A stretch of 64,000 nucleotides of DNA, taken from Mimachlamys varia (Eukaryota; Mollusca; Bivalvia; Pectinida; Pectinidae). Positions 1 to 12,485 of this stretch are shown piece after piece (positions within the stretch are counted from its first letter, which is position 1; each line of letters begins with the position of its first letter). The translations under genes were made by a program, and so were the position numbers. Location: contig OX392532.1 of NCBI GenBank assembly GCA_947623455.1, forward strand, positions 52,331,058 to 52,395,057, given 5' to 3'. Below the pieces are notes generated by a model. It had not been told where the DNA came from. It searched no databases and worked only from the letters and a program-made list of their open reading frames with translations.

Positions 1-260
1 TACTGGCCATCTATGAGACAGTATGTGACAGACTATGTTCGGGCCTGTGATATATGTGAGGAGAGGAAACACCCTTCAAAGAGGAAACGGAACCTGTTAA
101 AAACTTATTCCATTGGACACAGATTTGAACAGATAGCGACGATTCAGAGAGCGAGACCTCGACTCCCCCCGTTACCAATGGAGACCTGTCAACCCCGGTT
201 GTCAAGGTGACTAGACTTGGCAGGGCCATACGAAAACCAGCGCGTCTTATTGAGGCATAG
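1..260 (+). pseudogene. Ty3/gypsy pol remnant: integrase zinc-binding end fused to pol C-terminus
   Basis: From base 1 the frame reads YWPSMRQYVTDYVRACDICE and on to the RFEQIA block at about base 138. This is the end of the H2C2 zinc-binding domain of a Ty3/gypsy integrase (YWP...CxxC) and its usual follow-on. At about 140 the frame changes. The next frame (141-260) is acidic and Ser/Thr-rich, then reads GRAIRKPARLIEA and stops at TAG 258-260, which looks like a pol C-terminal tail. The whole DDE catalytic core is missing between the two pieces. This is therefore an internal deletion derivative that cannot make an active integrase. The upstream part of the element lies outside the window. 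Confidence 0.8.
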
Positions 261-862
261 TGTTACAACTGATTTCAACAATGGACCATAACGAACATAT
301 AAACAGAATTCGATGTACGAAATGACGGTTTAATTTGTGAACATTCCAGGATTTTGCGCGTGTATCTGTGACTTTTAATACGATTCCAATGGATTTTACT
401 TTGTGACTATTTTAAAGACCCTCATGTGGTAATACTGAACTTTATTCGGAGTAACGCTATGTTCTCCGAATTAATTATATGAATCTGGAGAAGAGACACT
501 GTGAATTGGACATTATTCGCTCACGTATTCCAACGGATTATATAAACACTGTGTAACTTTTAACGATTGACTTTACCATAAAAGCGAACATTACGTTAAT
601 ATCGTGTGGAACATTTTGTTCCTAGTTGTGATATTCGATCATTGGATTAATATCGTGATTTGTGTTTGCAATATTATGTTTTACGTTATATTTGATTTTA
701 ATCATTTGTGATTTAAATATTATCGTGCGAGTGAGATGATAGTATGAACGGTTTTAAAATGCTTATACATGTATACCTTATTTTGATTTTGTGAAATAGA
801 TAGGTTTTATTCTTACTACACTTAACTTTTGTCGGTGACAAAACTTGAAAAGTTGGGGGTAG
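261..862 (+). other. gypsy 3' internal noncoding region and polypurine tract
   Basis: AT-rich stretch between the pol stop and the LTR with no frame of note. It ends in a purine-rich run (about 846-862, with AGTTGGGGGTAG) directly before the LTR, the expected place and composition of a plus-strand primer. Confidence 0.65.
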
Positions 863-1144
863 TGTAGCGTGGAAATATATTTCACACTTATATGTATCAA
901 ATTAGAAATGTTGTAGTTTAGTTGTGTTTTGTTTAGAGTAATATAGTAGTGAGCTAGGTATATGTATACATATAGGGTGTGTACATGTATGTGTATACAC
1001 GGGGTAGCAGGGAGTTATGTTTCCATATAAGGAGTTGTTTACGTACTGTGTTATCGGGAAGCTGTGTATTAGGGCCCTGTTTGATTGACATGTTGCATAA
1101 GGCCCGTATTAATATAGTAACAGATTCCTATTTATAACTAGTGT

Positions 1145-1319
1145 AAGTCACTGCTTTAGCCAATCAGAAAGAGTGAGGAGCGAGCTCTAACTAGGTCGGA
1201 GGAGCGAGAGGAGCAGGGATTAACCAATCAGCGTGAGTGAGGAGCGAGAGAGGAGCCGAATCTAGGTCGGAGGAGCAGATGTTAGCCAATGAGAATGCAG
1301 TATGAAAGTGGTATATAAG
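1145..1319 (+). promoter_or_regulatory. LTR U3 promoter: CCAAT-bearing tandem units plus TATA box
   Basis: Two and a half tandem units of about 63 bp, rich in GGAGGAGCGAG, each carry a CCAAT box (1160-1164, 1224-1228, 1286-1290). A TATATAAG box follows at 1312-1319. Repeated CCAAT units (NF-Y type) upstream of TATA are a typical enhancer/promoter layout for an LTR. Activity is inferred. Confidence 0.65.
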
Positions 1320-1560
1320 GGGTGACAGTAACGGAAACTAGAGAGATAAACTTTACTTTGAGAAATACTCCACGCAACTTGTGATCGGATTTATGGGATG
1401 TACTTAGTGTGTTCGTGTGACTATGGAATACATTATGACTGGGAATTATCGCCCGTGGATATTATGTGAGACAGTGTACTTTGGATGCTAAGTGTGTACG
1501 TGTGCTTCTGAATGGGATGTATTTGAACTTTATGTATATGTTGAACTTCATGGATGTGTA

Positions 1561-1566
1561 AATAAA
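1561..1566 (+). terminator. AATAAA polyadenylation signal of the LTR
   Basis: AATAAA lies about 110 bp before the LTR end and about 240 bp after the TATA box, which defines a plausible R region between them. Confidence 0.55.
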
Positions 1567-1674
1567 ATGATGTGAACTTTAGTCTGGTGTTACAGTTGTC
1601 CCTGCCGTAGTCAGCTTTCCATCTCGAACTTATATTAATAGCGTCTCGTGTATACCCGAGTGGATAACGCTACA

Positions 1675-2559
1675 TAATGTTATTTACGAGTTACTTCCCC
1701 TGATTGTCACTAACGTTGTGATTTATACATACTGAATGCACAAACTTGATCGATTTTCTTACTTCATATTGAACTGAGTATACAATTTTTAATGAGACAT
1801 TTTCAGAACCTGAATAATGAACATATTAATTGGCAAAACACTTGATTTATTGAAAATAACACTTATACTTTTCTAAGGCGAGCAAAAGTTCGTGGTTTTA
1901 TAATTACGTTCGTTGTGCTTCACATATCAATATACACTGTAGCAGGGACATATACGTTCCTGACTGTAGGTTCACAATTTTGTTTTAACGAAACTTTACC
2001 ATAACCTGTATAGTGTACATAGCAATTGACACAATATAAGTTATTTAGTAGAAATAACACTTATATTTTTTCTATGGTGTGCAAAAAACCTTTATGGTGT
2101 ACATTCCCGTAATTATGTGTGGCCCTTTATACATAGGCAACAGCCAACATACATGTAATTTTCCCTGCTTTGTAAATGAACTTGATAATTGATAAATAGG
2201 CCTAGAGATGTAAGTGAATATGACATATTTGCATACCGATATTTTGCTCCACCTTGGCAAAGATATCGTAATAGGCCGTCGTTCTTTTGGAACAACAATT
2301 TGACTGTTTATTGTGACATTTTATGACAAATTAGATACAATTTGTAGTTCGAAATATCATTTGTAACGAGAGATATGTTTGCGAATCCTTTTATTTTTTA
2401 TCTAATATCCATTGAGCTAACTACCAGCAGCGTATATTTCAATGATTCATTCACCTTCCTCCGAACGATAATGTTAACATGAAAAGTTTTGTTTTATTGT
2501 GTTAAAAACTTTTTCAGTCAGTTTTTCACATTGCATATTTAGGTTTCACATTGTGCTTT
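1675..2559. other. AT-rich stretch, no gene seen
   Basis: No credible coding region. A short motif, AATAACACTTATA followed by a TTTTCTA-type run, occurs twice (about 1856 and 2054), suggesting an old duplication. The micro-hairpin at 1943-1962 is listed separately. Confidence 0.5.
1943..1962. repeat. micro-hairpin insertion, copy 1 (20 bp)
   Basis: A 20 bp near-palindrome with ends CAGGGAC / GTTCCTG; the two imperfect pairs are G-T. It is flanked by exact 7 bp direct repeats ACTGTAG (1936-1942 and 1963-1969), as expected for a transposed insertion. Member of the CAGRGACGTATA family. Confidence 0.65.
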
Positions 2560-2564
2560 GTTAT

Positions 2565-2795
2565 GCCCGTTTGATTTCATACTGATGAGTAAAAACCAAA
2601 TGGCGGAAAGGCGGCCATCTTTGATTTGGGCATTGAAAGATTGTTAACTAATTGACAACTACTAGAGGGATCTTTCTCATATTTCATATGTAGGTTCCTT
2701 GGTCCCTACTGTCGTGCCCTTTTGATTTTGTAACTGATCAGAAAAACAAAATGGCTGAAAAACAGCCATTTAGGACTTTGACATAGAAAGATTGA
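2565..2795. repeat. interspersed repeat with GATCAG...AAATGGC units (two units)
   Basis: Two diverged units contain TTTCATATGTAGGTTCC, then CTGAT(C/G)AG, AAACCAAATGGC and a GGC-rich partner. Related units occur at about 20,385, 20,620, 23,960, 24,120 and 34,780-35,200. The family tends to occur in tandem. No coding capacity. Confidence 0.6.
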
Positions 2796-2880
2796 AATCA
2801 GTATAGAATGAAATGAAACGAAAAGTTTAAATTGCTACATTACATCCGTTTTTATTTGTAACAGGAAAGAAAATAGTGTA

Positions 2881-2943
2881 CTTCCACCGGGAATCGAACC
2901 CTTGATCTTCAAGTTTCTAGTCGGACGCTCTACCACACAGCTA
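2881..2943 (-). repeat. tRNA-like sequence (tRNA pseudogene or SINE head)
   Basis: The minus strand has an A-box-like TAGCTGTGTGGTAGAGCG and a good B box GGTTCGATTCC at tRNA spacing. The anticodon arm does not pair well and the acceptor stem is poor, so it is not a functional tRNA. A 21 bp palindrome (2941-2961, arms CTAAAGGGAA) abuts its 5' side. Confidence 0.55.
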
Positions 2944-3821
2944 AAGGGAAATTCCCTTTAGTTCAAAGCTAGAAAGCAACCTAAATCATATGTACAATTA
3001 AAATCTTCCACACTACTCCTCCTCCCTTTTTAAATGTATTCACCCCCGAACACCACACCCCAGATTCTACAACAAAAACACTTAAATAGCTGTCGAAATA
3101 TATATACTATTGTTTGAAGTTTTAGCGTTTCAGTACTTTCAGTACTTTGATTCTATTTACTGTCATGATAAAGATTTAGTTTGATTGAATTGCAGAGTTA
3201 TTTACCATGTGCATGTATATAAAAACACAATTATTCGTGACATGCTCTGAATTAAACAAACTTAGGTTGGTCCTATCATCAGTCTGTGCTTAATAATACT
3301 ACACTAGACTTAATATTGACATCGGTATGTGTTTGTCTCACACAGTCGTTTTCAAATCCATGTTCAAAAAACTTTTGTTGGATATTTTTGTCAGTTGTGG
3401 TTTGGGTACGTTTTCTCTGCTTCTATGAAAAGGATATAACACTTAACATTTACGTATTTATTGAGATGTTTTTATTTTAATTCAATGTGAAAGATACATA
3501 GTTGGTTAATTACCCCGGTCTTGCGGTCGGCAAAACCCCGGGATGACGATCGCGATGGTACCTGTTTACGCTCGATACCATCAGGTAACTATCAGCAATT
3601 ACCATGGGCCAGATCAGTCGCGCACCTGTCCCATACCCGCGGTGACAGGTCACACATATACGTCTAATTAATATTCAATAAGTGCCATCGCCCTTCACAA
3701 GCCGAACATGTACACCACATTCCGGTATTACCATAATTTGCAAAAAGTGTATTTATAACTTTAAAAAAAATGGTTGTTTCTGAATGCTTCTGTTAACTTA
3801 TATTATATAAACACTGTCTAC

Positions 3822-3858
3822 CAGGAACGTATATGTGTGTCTCACATATACGTCCCTG
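3822..3858. repeat. micro-hairpin insertion, copy 2 (37 bp)
   Basis: Arms of 16 bp (CAGGAACGTATATGTG and its complement with one G-T) around a 5 nt loop. Flanking 8 bp direct repeats CTGTCTAC (3814-3821) and CTGTCAAC (3859-3866) differ at one base. Confidence 0.65.
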
Positions 3859-4788
3859 CTGTCAACGAATGTAGTCTGGCTGCTTGAGGAGCGGTCTGAG
3901 TTTAGCGAATGATGACATCACATGACAAACATATTTTTTTATTATTAATTTTATATCTGGCATGATTGGCGTGACAGGAGGATCGGCAGAATAAAAGTAA
4001 TCTTCAAAGTTACTTTCCCACATTTAACAATATACACAAATATAATTTACTTTTGATGTTTTCAGTTTTCTAAGTTTGGGAAAATATCAACACAACTTTA
4101 TTTGTTTACAAAATGTACTTCTCCAAACCAGTTGAGAGAGTACAGGTGCCATATATACACATGTACCCACCCAAGTATTATCCATCGTTAATGTGGTTTA
4201 ATTGCAAAGAATTAAGATTTGTTTATGTGGATACTGATCGTAGTAGATTATACCACTGACTAATGATTATAATTATAAGATCTAAGCGAATTCCGTCTTT
4301 ATACGTTACCAATGGCCCTGTTGAGAAAAAAAAGCATTACAAAATTATAATTATAAAATTAACAGAAATTTCCACATCCAAACAAATGCATAATCTATCA
4401 TAAGAATAAAAAACAGTCCTTCTGTTTTGTTGAAGTTAAAACATCACCAAATGTAATATTCATATAAATAACGGTATATATTAAGACCGACTCTACACCA
4501 ATACCAATCCTGTCCGATCCTTTATATCTTTGCCCTATTCACTTGATCCTGTAAATCGTCATACCGACGTACCGTAAACTTCCGGTTTTTGGAGCGAAAC
4601 TCAAATTTTAGGAGCGTATACGTACCACGCGTACGGGCACTCTATCTACTTTCGCAATATTTCCACAGTACAACCTACAGGTAAGACACGTACACAACCC
4701 ACGGAGAGAATGTGAATCATTTATCTTAGCCATATCCCTCATATCCTTCTGGAGATACCGGCCAGTTTTAAATTCACACTTTACCCCG

Positions 4789-4803
4789 CCCCCCCCCCCC
4801 CCC
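4789..4803. repeat. poly-C tract
   Basis: A run of 15 C following TTACCCCG. Comparable runs occur at 44,215 (C), 26,322 (G) and 47,099 (G). Confidence 0.9.
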
Positions 4804-5649
4804 ATCCCACCGACAACATGGAAACAAACTTAGGATATAGCTAGCTTGTAAAGTACTAACCTTGTTGTGAGGACATAAATATTTTGGTCCCGATTTTACA
4901 AATCTTGTTAAAAGTGATGATACTTTAGCAACTTTGCATGGGACGAATGGAACGGTTAAAAATTGTGTTCATCTGGGATAATGAAATAAAAAAGTGGGGC
5001 GATACTAGCTGCGATAACGTAGCTCTTCACGACGAGACGATTTTTATATATTGCGTCGTTAGAGCCACGAAGCGGTCCCATGCCTGGTAGTGGAGCAAAA
5101 TCAAAAGTGTTCAATCTGTAATATTTCATTTAATTACCACCTAATTTGAGCATAATGTTGTCAAAATAATGCAGAATTGCTGAAATATTGAGTGTTTACC
5201 ATGATAAAATCTTTTTTTCACAAAATAAGCAGAACCAGAAATGTCCTTCTTGACAAACACTAGAAACTAACGCCATGACAGTTCACGTGTGAGGTTATCT
5301 CAAATCTCGTTTTTATATATGGCCAGAATGTCCAAATAAAGAGTTACTACGACTTCCTTATTTGGTCCGCACGCGCGCGCCCATTCACAAATTTAGAGGA
5401 ACTCTTCAGGAAAGAAACCAAGAAATTTACTGAAGTCTTAATCATGGCTGCCGCTACTCATTTCAGTTGATGCTTCATTACTTGAACTTGATATTTAACG
5501 ATATTTTTGGAGGATTTTAATTACAAGTTGGGTAGGAGATCGACAGAAATCATTTATAATTGAAGTATATTTATCGATGAGAACCAATCGGGCGATAAAT
5601 GTTGCAAAAATCACACCGGGCTTGCTCCATTACGAGGCATGGAACCGAT

Positions 5650-5692
5650 TTAATACCCGGCCGGGGCAGAGCCATAGGAGGCCGGGTATTAA
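5650..5692. repeat. GC-rich hairpin
   Basis: Perfect 13 bp arms (TTAATACCCGGCC and complement) around a 17 nt loop. It is unusually stable for this AT-rich region. No terminator or RNA context is visible; function unknown. Confidence 0.6.
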
Positions 5693-5889
5693 TATTAGTA
5701 CTAGGGCGATACGAGAAAAATGATGAAAAAAATGTTTTGGAGGTTATGGCATGGGATATTGTGACTTTGGGTCGAATAGTCTGGCGTCCAGCCGTCCATT
5801 TTTATACATCTCGAGTGGTAAAGTATTCATGTCAACCTGGACCGAAGACAATAGCTGTATATTTTCATGGCTGATAAATCTGTAACTAC

Positions 5890-6043
5890 CAGTGATCAAT
5901 CTACGTGCGAGTCCCGAGTCCAGTACTCATAAAATTATGAAAGGACTCATAGAACTTCTGGAAATGCTTCAATTTAACATTGTGGGACCAATCATTTTCG
6001 GCAATTTGTACAAAAAGGACCCATGAACATAAATTGACCGCTG
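5890..6043 (+). mobile_element. MITE, CAGTGATCAATCTACG family, copy 1
   Basis: Begins CAGTGATCAATCTACGTGCGAG and ends with a diverged complement (ATTGACCGCTG). The same 150-170 bp unit occurs at 17,008-17,174 (inverted) and 37,070-37,231, with shared internal TTTAACATTGTGGGACC. Noncoding. Confidence 0.7.
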
Positions 6044-6746
6044 AACTATTGAATATTGTTGCAATATATTTATTTAATTGAAGTCTTTAATTGAGCTATA
6101 GACACACTTTATGTTAACCCTCAAAGTCTAATTCAATATCCTACCTGAAAGGATTAGAAAGACATGTATATAGTTCAATAGATACTGTACAGTTTTACGT
6201 CAAATGTGAAAAAGTTCTTAATTGATTATTTTGTAGACAATCAAACTTGTAAACTCTTATATTACTAGACTCATCATTATATATATCATGGAGTCTAATA
6301 GGAAGCAAATGTTAGCTCAACAATTTTAAATGATGGAGTTTCTATTAAGAAACCTAGAGCTCTACATGTATATATACAGATTAAACTGTACATTTTTTTT
6401 TGTATAATTTAGAGTCTACCGTATAGATTTGAACTTTTCTTGCGTGATTATTTCTATTAGTCCCCCAACATGTTACACTTTGAATCCAATTTACAATTAC
6501 ATATATACAATTAAATTCGTAAATCCTGTCCATCCCAACTTTAACCGGAATTCAATCATCAAACGTGAGCATTGGTTTCAATGACATTAGTAAAATATTT
6601 AATCGATTTATAATTAGGATCGGTAATCTAATAATTTACGATTATTCGGATAATTGTTGAAGCACTGCAGTTCACACTTCAGAACAATAACTTTTCAGTG
6701 ATGAACATTGTTTGGTTTCTTTTAGGTTTTGAAACAATGGAACATA
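6044..6746. other. AT-rich stretch, nothing recognised
   Basis: About 700 bp with no frame, repeat or RNA signal that I can support. Confidence 0.5.
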
Positions 6747-7249
6747 CAGTTACATTGTACATGCCAAAAGTCTTTCAATTTTTTTTTATTTTGCTATATA
6801 TTCTTTGTATTTCCAACTTTTTTCAATGAATTTTCCTGACTTCGTTTATGGATGGATTTTGACAATGTTTTGTCATTTGGTACATGAAATATACAAGATT
6901 TTCTCTCATAATATTTATTCAATATTCTGTTGTGTATTTATGGAGCTATACAGAATTATTTACACTGCTAATTTCCATGTGACGCCATTTCTCTATATAA
7001 CGTTGCCAAAATGACGTTAAAATGGTGTCCCGAAAATTGAATGTTGTAAAAAAATTATGATTTCTCTAGTTATTCATAACGGAAAACAGTGAAAATATTA
7101 TGAGATGAAACAGGAAACAATTCTCTATAAGTACACAAAATTTCAAAAAATTATCCGAAACAAAGTCAGAAAAATTCATTGAAAAAAGTTGGAAATACAA
7201 GGATTATATAGCAAAATATAAAAATTGAAAGACTTTTGGCACGTTACTG
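6747..7249. mobile_element. MITE with TA target sites and about 95 bp TIRs, copy 1
   Basis: Ends CAGTTAC...GTTACTG flanked by TA on both sides (6745-6746, 7250-7251). The ends are inverted copies of each other for about 95 bp, including GCCAAAAGTCTTTCAATTTT and TTCCAACTTTTTTCAATGAA. A second, 5'-truncated copy is at 59,501-59,981. TA duplication plus TIRs suggest a Tc1/mariner-type nonautonomous element. The 69-residue frame inside is a by-product of the AT-rich interior. Confidence 0.8.
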
Positions 7250-7265
7250 TATATATATGGGATCC

Positions 7266-7377
7266 ATTTCGTCTAATTATACAATAAATGGTTTCTAACA
7301 AAATTTTGATTCTAATGATGCGCTTTCAAAATTCTTTGACGGTAATGCAAACATGGCGGCGCCCTGCAGTTGAGATG
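7266..7377 (+). repeat. interspersed repeat, inverted copy at 25,142-25,253
   Basis: Contains ACAATAAATGGTTTCTA and the GC-rich block CATGGCGGCGCCCTGCAGTTG. Both recur in reverse orientation at 25,142-25,253 with the same spacing. The family is otherwise unidentified. Confidence 0.65.
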
Positions 7378-7654
7378 TCCTACGTTCGACCACGTCACAA
7401 CCAGATCACTATGTCAATGCATGTTAGTATTTTATTGAATTATGTACATGATAACAACCGTTATAAATGCATGAATACAATCAAAGTGCTTATTAGTAAT
7501 ATTGTTTAATACCAAATTTTAAAATGATGTAATGAAGAAAAATTGTATTGTTCACTGTGTATTTTCTAAACTTACCAATATATCGATGAAGATTCAATGG
7601 GACTATATTATCTTAGCAACCATGAGGATTGTGGTATCGTTGTAGCAACCTGAT

Positions 7655-7950
7655 CCAAATATTTGTGTATATGGTTCATGTATGTACAGCTTACATATAC
7701 TTTTGTATGATTGATGTAAATCTAAGGACTGTGCTTCATTTTGACTGTGTGTATATATGGTTCATGTATGTACAGCTTAGATATATGAATGATGTAAATC
7801 TAAGGACTGTGCCTCATTTTGACTGTGTGTATATACGGTTCATGTATGTACAGCTCACATATACTTTTGTATGATTGATGTAAATCTAAGGACTGTGCCT
7901 CATTTTGACTGTGTGTATATACGGTTCATGTATGTACAGCTCACATATAC
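7655..7950. repeat. minisatellite, about 86 bp period, 3.5 copies
   Basis: The motif GGTTCATGTATGTACAGC starts at 7673, 7759, 7837 and 7923 (spacings 86, 78, 86), followed each time by GATGTAAATCTAAGGACTGTG. One unit lacks 8 bp. The 81-residue frame across it comes from the repeat. Confidence 0.85.
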
Positions 7951-8094
7951 CTCACTTTAGCCCAGCATCATAAGAACAGGTGTTGCAGACAGATAGGGCC
8001 AATAGTTGGAAGCTGTTGCAGCAAACAAAAAGAAATATATCAATTTTAGTTATATTTTTTGTAGTATTAACGGAGAACCTGAAATGAAAGGTGT

Positions 8095-8312
8095 GGGGAA
8101 AACTTGGTTTGATGTTTTTGTTTTTGTTTTACATCCTTTTAACAGCCAGGGTCATTTAAGGTCGTGCCAGGTTTTTGAGTTGGAGGAAAGCAAGAGTACC
8201 AGAGAAAAACCAGTACCTGGCAATTGCCTCACAAGGGTTTCAAACTTGCAACCCAGAGGTGAAGGTCTAGTGGTAGAATGTGTGGACACCTTAACCACTC
8301 GGCCACCGCGCT
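8095..8312 (-). mobile_element. tRNA-derived SINE (Leu/Ser-like head), copy 1
   Basis: Read on the minus strand it starts GGTGGCCGAGTGGTTAAGG (A box) and has a B-box relative, AAGTTTGAAACCC. A central part follows with CCAGGTACTG and TTTCTCTGGTACTC, then GTCATTTAA-type and AT-rich tail sequence. A better preserved copy is at 56,586-56,800 (+). The central part resembles the conserved SINE domain seen across metazoans (Nin-type), an inference from memory. It abuts the TIR repeat at 8313. Confidence 0.75.
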
Positions 8313-8905
8313 TTTTTATGACGAGCGTACCATCAAATTTTTAAGCAAGCCGCCATGGCCTGTACATACATTTATGTAAGTGAGGTCACAAAGCTGCATG
8401 GAATACAAAAGAATAAATAATGTTTTTTATTCAAATTAAATGCATGCTGACGATTGTTGAGTCCATCAAATTATAGACGAGCACGTGGAACGTAAATTGC
8501 ATTTTTTTAAACACGAAAAGATTTCCTGATTAATGTTGAAATTTATATAGATAAGGGAGATAACTCTAACTCTCGGGAAAATTAGAAAAAATGTGAGGAA
8601 TTCCTAATGTTTCGTCCTGCACTGAATTGTTCAGAACGTGACGTCACATATGTACCTACAGGCCATGGCGGCTTGCTTAAAAAGTTGCCAGTATGCTCGT
8701 AATAAAAAATCCTCTATGCGACGGAGAAATTATCGGTTAGATGAAACGAAACTAGTATGTAGTGGTAGATTAATATCTAAATTTATCAGAAATATCAGTG
8801 TTTAGTCTAAGAATTGCACGACAGACTCCCAACTAGTTAGTTTTGTGCATTGTTTACAAATTATAGTTGAACCGACAGAAACTCAAGCAACTGTGGTATA
8901 TCTGC
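8313..8905. mobile_element. TIR repeat unit, copy 1
   Basis: An inverted pair of ends (8313-8361 and 8663-8709) shares TTTTTAAGCAAGCCGCCATGG and a diverged outer part with CGAGCRTACY. The repeat then continues rightward to about 8905 with GCGACGGAGAAATTATCG and GTCTAAGAATTGCAC. A second copy occupies 36,485-37,284. No coding region. Confidence 0.7.
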
Positions 8906-9430
8906 CCAATGAAGCTTAGACTTCATATAGTGCTTCATCACCAAAAGTGCTTGCTTGGGACTGCTTTCCATGTTCAAAGGTCAAGGTCACTGTTACTTTA
9001 AATAGAAAATCGGTTTCCATGCAATAACTTGAGCCTTTTGGCCAATCAGACTCAAACTTCAAACTGTGCTTCCTTACTTAAAGTGATTGCTTGAGATTAC
9101 TTTTCAGGGTCAAAGGGTCAAGGTCACTGTTATTATAGATAGAAAATAGGTTTCCATGTGATAACTCAAGTTCCCTTGGGCTAATCAAACTTCATACAGT
9201 GCTGCCTGACCAAAAGTGCTTGCTTCGGATTGATTATCAGGTTCAAAGGTCAAGGGTCAAGATCACTATTAATATAAATAAAAATTATGTTTCCATGGGA
9301 TAACTGAGTTCCCTTGGCTAATCAAACTCAAACTTCATACAGTGCTTCCTTACTAAAAGTGCTTACTTGAGATTCCCTTTTTTTTGAAGGTCAAAATCTG
9401 TCTCCAGTTTCCTTTGGACAAATTAACCCC
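8906..9430. repeat. tandem array A, about 165 bp units with TCAAGGTCA
   Basis: About three diverged units each contain a CTTCATACAGTGCTTCCT-type block, an AAAAGTGCTTGCTT-type block, GGTTCAAAGGTCAAGGTCACT-type sequence and GGTTTCCATG. Exact TCAAGGTCA occurs at 8981-8989 and 9118-9126. Related arrays lie at 29,885, 35,815 and 54,130. Confidence 0.8.
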
Positions 9431-9566
9431 AAGCTTAATTTATATAGTGTAAACACTTTAACATTTATTATAGCATGTATAAAAAAAAAGGCAGGAAAAG
9501 TTATACACGAGAAGCTTTAAGGAACAAGCTATGGGCAGGGAACAAAAACCTTGCCAAATCTTGTAA

Positions 9567-10020
9567 TTTCACTTTCAGATATATATCGACGATATATTGT
9601 CTATAAACAACAAGAAGTTTGCTGACCACGTCGATCGTATATACCCTTCTGAACTTGAAATAAAGGACACAACACACTCTTCTACATCAGCTGCTAACCT
9701 CGATCTCTACTACCAACATGCATGGACAGCTTATACTACTAAGCTTTACGATAAACGTGATGATTTCAATTTTCCGATCGTGAACTTTCCATTTCTTAAT
9801 AGTAACATCCCTGCTTCTCCAACCTATGGTGTTTGCATGTCGCAGTTGATTCGATATTCTAGGGCTTGCTCTAAATATCCCGATTTTCGTAATCGATTAC
9901 GGCTGCTGAAAACAAACTAACAACACAAGGATTCGAGAGATGCAGATTGATCAGAACTATGGGCAAGATTTATGGTCTCCATATTTGTCTCATTGAGAAA
10001 ATATTCTGTATCTTTGAGTG
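9567..10020 (+). pseudogene. reverse transcriptase fragment with YIDD box (Penelope-like or similar)
   Basis: The frame reads YIDDILSINN at about 9582-9611, the YxDD catalytic box of a reverse transcriptase. It continues with IYPSELEIKDTT, LYDKRDDFNFPIVNFPF and SQLIRYSRACSKYPDF, blocks I associate with a large metazoan retroelement RT family. A stop at 9918-9920 is a frameshift scar: the next frame resumes with NKLTTQGFERCRLIRTMG and runs to about 10,018. There is no start and no upstream RT motif here. The upstream part of a similar RT is found separately at 25,870. Penelope-like is my best guess for the class; uncertain. Confidence 0.75.
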
Positions 10021-10310
10021 AAATGAAGATAGACGTTTTTGAGTATGCTCATTAGTGTGTTTACTTGTTGTGATTGACAATGTAACTCGGTTCTCATTTT
10101 GAGAACTTGATGTTTACTTTGATGTGACAAAGATTTACATGGCTGGTGTCGTCGATGAAGCAGAGGACGCTTACTCCTCCGGAATACCTGGTCTTATTCT
10201 CTTGTACTTTTACAATGGTCTCCATTTAAATCTTTCCTTTGTTCATATTTTACCCCTGGTTTAATCGATTTTGAGTTCGAATTATGATTTTGATAATTGA
10301 TGAGGTAAAT
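10021..10310 (+). repeat. 3' tail of the same retroelement, repeated four times in the window
   Basis: The segment following the RT fragment contains GAAGATAGACGTTTTTGAG, TTTACTTGTTGTGATTGACA, TCTCATTTTGAGAAC and a closing block with TTAATCGATTTTGAG. Minus-strand copies lie at 21,125-21,425, 22,275-22,500 and, as a short piece, 32,590-32,690. Its position behind the RT suggests a 3' untranslated region. Confidence 0.65.
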
Positions 10311-10855
10311 ATTACAAATTAAACTTGTAATTGATTCAATGAACACCCATAGTTTGTTCCTTAAAACCCACCTCTCAGCTTGATGCACAGGCGACACATG
10401 ACATTCTTGTTTGGTGTAGGTTTTCGTGCACATTAATTTTGTCCAGTGGGTTTTTTTATTTGAATGTTCCCTCGGGTCATGCAACCATGTTATGGATTCA
10501 ATTAATAAAAGTTTTTCTGTCTTTCAACTATTTTTGGACTTGAAGTTTTGGTGCACGTTTTTTTCAGTCTTGTAAAAGTTCTGTCAGATAATTTGTTATG
10601 ACCTTAATTATGCAGAAATAGTTTCATTTTTTTTCAGTTTTTGAAATGTTTTGGACCTAACTTTTTCGGTTCAAGTTTCATTTCAAAACTCACTGCATTT
10701 ACACAGTGCCCTAATTGCATGCTTTAAGTAGATCATTAGTAAACATTAATGTCATTGAATGTGAATATCATATTGTAGGACAACCACTTTCGTAACAGAA
10801 GCATCAATGTTAGCATTTTTGTCACATAAACATGAAAACTGATTAACAAACTAAC
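10311..10855. other. AT-rich stretch, nothing recognised
   Basis: No supported feature. Confidence 0.5.
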
Positions 10856-11093
10856 GAAATTATTGTCTAGTGTCAGACGGTTGGATATTGCATCCGTTTG
10901 CAGTGCTCCTGTTTTGCCATTGTAAGAGTTTCCTTTGCTTATGCGAGTTATGACTGTATAGTTAGCTTGATAGTGAATATATTATTTTTTAATTATTTGT
11001 TACAGAGCTTTTCGAGGCCGTCCTAAATAGAATAAAACCTCAAACATAACCCGTTGCATTGCTGTATTTGAGATATTACTGCTCAGACATTCA
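10856..11093 (+). other. intron end, splice acceptor and 5' untranslated exon start of zinc-finger array 1
   Basis: A TTTAATTATTTGTTACAG acceptor (AG at 11,004-11,005) is followed by about 88 bp with stops in all frames before the ATG at 11,094. The block from CATTGTAAGAGTT through the acceptor to TGTATTTGAG is clearly paralogous to 17,930-18,115 upstream of array 2, so arrays 1 and 2 were duplicated together with their intron edge. Confidence 0.6.

Positions 11094-12485
<1,392 letters not shown>

Larger units (their letters stand above)
863..1674 (+). mobile_element. 3' LTR of the gypsy element (812 bp)
   Basis: Begins TGTAGCGT directly after the polypurine tract and ends ACGCTACA, a perfect 8 bp inverted terminal repeat of the TG...CA type. 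It contains a TATA box, CCAAT boxes and a polyadenylation signal in the expected order. No target duplication can be tested because the 5' LTR is outside the window. No second copy of this LTR was noticed in the window. Confidence 0.85.
2962..5649. other. long stretch without a recognisable gene
   Basis: AT-rich DNA with only short chance frames. It contains a micro-hairpin at 3822-3858 and a C homopolymer at about 4789-4803. A more GC-rich, CpG-bearing patch at about 3510-3650 and another at about 4555-4720 show no readable gene. Confidence 0.5.

Noticed and set aside
2881..2943. Functional tRNA gene
   Set aside because: A and B boxes are good but the anticodon and acceptor stems do not pair; kept only as tRNA-like.
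7629..7874. 81-residue frame
   Set aside because: Lies on the 86 bp minisatellite.
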